A stretch of DNA of 64,000 nt, from the NCBI GenBank assembly GCA_051005695.1, contig JBPCJC010000026.1, forward strand, positions 51,853-115,852, read 5' to 3'. The position numbers and the translations under genes were made by a program. Positions 63,239 through 64,000 of this stretch are shown here, one piece after another. The stretch comes from JACCTI01 sp051005695 (GTDB lineage: Bacteria > Verrucomicrobiota > Verrucomicrobiia > Chthoniobacterales > UBA10450). Position 1 is the stretch's first letter. Each line of letters opens with the position of its first letter. The notes under the pieces are model-generated. The model had not been told where the DNA came from. It searched no databases and saw only the letters and a list, made by a program, of their open reading frames with translations.

Positions 63239-63780
63239 TTAATCCAACGGACTCTTCACGCCTATTCCCGGCCTATTGAGCACGTGCGTGTAGATCATCG
63301 TCGTACTCACATCTTTGTGCCCGAGTAACTCCTGCACCGTCCGAATGTCGTAGCCATTCTCTAATAGGTGGGTGGCAAAGGAATGGCGGAAAGTATGGCA
63401 ACTGGCTGGCTTCGAAATGTCGGCCGCGTGCACGGCATCGCGCACCGCATGCTGGAGGACACTTTCATCCACATGATGCCGGCGGCGCACCCGCTCGCTC
63501 GGCCCCTCGCTCCGAGGATCGACCGATAAACGGCTGGAAGGAAAGACGTATTGCCAGGCCCATTCCCGGGCCGCGTTTGGATATTTCCGCGCCAGCGCGT
63601 CCGGCAGGAAGACTTCGCCGCAGCCCTCTTCCAAATCGTCTTCGTGTTGCAGCCGACCTTTCTCCAGATGGCGCTGGAGCGGGGCGGCCAGATTTACCGG
63701 TAACATGGTTACTCGATCTTTCCCGCCTTTGCCATCGCGCACCGTGACGCGGGCATAACCGAAATCGACATCCTTTACCC
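63239..63780 (-). pseudogene. intI: Integron integrase (IntI-type tyrosine recombinase), 5' truncated
   Basis: The frame encodes the C-terminal ~180 residues of an IntI-type integrase: VKDVDFGYARVTVRDGKGGK, the IntI-specific insert VFLPDALARKYPNAAREWAW with DPRS and RRRHHVDESV, then HTFRHSFATHLL (H-x-x-R), LLGHKDV and catalytic Tyr in TTMIYTHVLN. Similarity stops at VKDVDF, just before the box I Arg and the N-terminal domain. There the sequence switches into a GIY-YIG gene. The formal ATG at 63826 lies in that foreign sequence. The product would lack the first catalytic Arg. Confidence 0.85.
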
Positions 63781-64000
63781 CGTGAGATATCGTCGGAGCC
63801 GCGTCTTGAGGTAACGCTTTCCCCATGCCGTCTTAAGATACTTCTCTCGTTGCGCGGCATCGCTTCGATTCAGACAGCCTTCCCAATAAACCAGCTCGAA
63901 TGGGACCCGAGTCTTGGTAGACGTAACCAGACCGGCATTATGCATTTCTAGTCGCGCAGGAAGGTTATTCGTTAGGCCTACGTAGAACTGCTGGTCGGAA
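63775..64000 (-). CDS. GIY-YIG endonuclease (small UPF0213-like), partial
   Basis: The last 74 codons of a small GIY-YIG protein run off the right edge: FYVGLTNNLPARLEMHNAGL, TSTKTRVPFELVYWEGCLNR, EKYLKTAWGKRYLKTRL, RRYLTG and stop TAA at 63775. The YVG half-motif, Arg and conserved AxxREKYLK Glu are intact. It abuts and partly overlaps the truncated integrase in another frame. It contains an octamer encoding Gly-Leu-Thr. Confidence 0.85.
   Translation of the reverse strand, partial: SDQQFYVGLTNNLPARLEMHNAGLVTSTKTRVPFELVYWEGCLNRSDAAQREKYLKTAWGKRYLKTRLRRYLTG

Larger units (their letters stand above)
887..63977. repeat. Dispersed octamer TCGTTAGG family (about 57 copies)
   Basis: Exact copies on either strand include 887, 2214, 3367, 3941, 4724, 7371, 8395, 8533, 8733, 10059, 17226, 25674, 50334, 52777 and 63970; most extend to TCGTTAGGC. 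About 33 read TCGTTAGG and 24 read CCTAACGA on the plus strand. A dozen or more one-base variants occur as well. None lies in 19.33-25.67 kb or 60.01-63.97 kb. This entry spans first to last copy. Confidence 0.85.

Overview
The window looks like a chromosomal segment of a GC-rich Verrucomicrobiota bacterium, probably of the Chthoniobacter/Udaeobacter side of the phylum. This is inferred from the gene types together: DUF2851, DUF4126, DUF2339 and DUF72 proteins, verrucomicrobial-style prepilins, a Gld-like ABC system, small fibronectin-III-like proteins and LptE/BamD-type envelope lipoproteins. No rRNA is present, so the placement is not proven.

Layout. 0-8.6 kb: glycosyltransferase, DUF547, radical SAM protein, then a minus-strand run queF, (LMW phosphatase-glyA fusion), zwf, opcA. 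8.7-14.2 kb: periplasmic molybdenum hydroxylase operon paoABC with its XdhC chaperone and a MocA-like cytidylyltransferase. 14.3-19.7 kb: small membrane/secreted proteins, tRNA-Gly, prepilin, DUF2851, DUF4126, serS. 19.7-26.1 kb: an accessory region with a fibronectin-like gene, a LuxR-type HTH protein, a 21-bp phased repeat array, an RHH protein, and a decayed defence island (frameshifted PLD nuclease, AAA+DUF4435 ATPase, GIY-YIG nuclease, Vsr, DUF3883 remnant). 26.2-35.5 kb: DUF72, BamD/LptE/TPR envelope genes, tRNA-Leu, triple-domain pterin synthase with folE, tyrosine catabolism (hppD-hmgA), yceI, recO. 35.8-46.8 kb: MFS transporter, lpdA-sucB, a two-component system with a pilin, sucA, a nucleotidyltransferase and HtrA. 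46.9-52.2 kb: Gld-type ABC cluster. 52.2-61.2 kb: GNAT, an ATP-grasp-like protein, ruvA, GT83-like glycosyltransferase, PAP2, Nif3, DUF2339. 61.2-64 kb: second accessory region with another fibronectin-like gene, a second ~20.5-bp phased array, and a fossil integron integrase whose 5' end is replaced by a GIY-YIG gene.

The most striking global signal is a non-palindromic octamer, TCGTTAGG (usually TCGTTAGGC). I count about 57 exact copies on the two strands, roughly one per 1.1 kb, where about two are expected. It lies inside genes (forcing rare TTA, CTA and AGG codons) and at gene borders, where it supplies stop codons for both strands. It is absent from 19.33-25.67 kb and 60.0-63.97 kb, the two accessory regions. 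Density and distribution resemble a DNA-uptake or similar genome-signature sequence. A second dispersed family is a ~110-150-bp element with inverted ends beginning GTCATCCCGAG, found at five or six intergenic sites.

Functionally the core genes cover central carbon metabolism (oxidative pentose phosphate entry, 2-oxoglutarate dehydrogenase), queuosine/folate precursors, tyrosine breakdown, molybdenum enzymes and envelope assembly. The accessory stretches hold DNA-targeting enzymes, most of them broken or missing partners.
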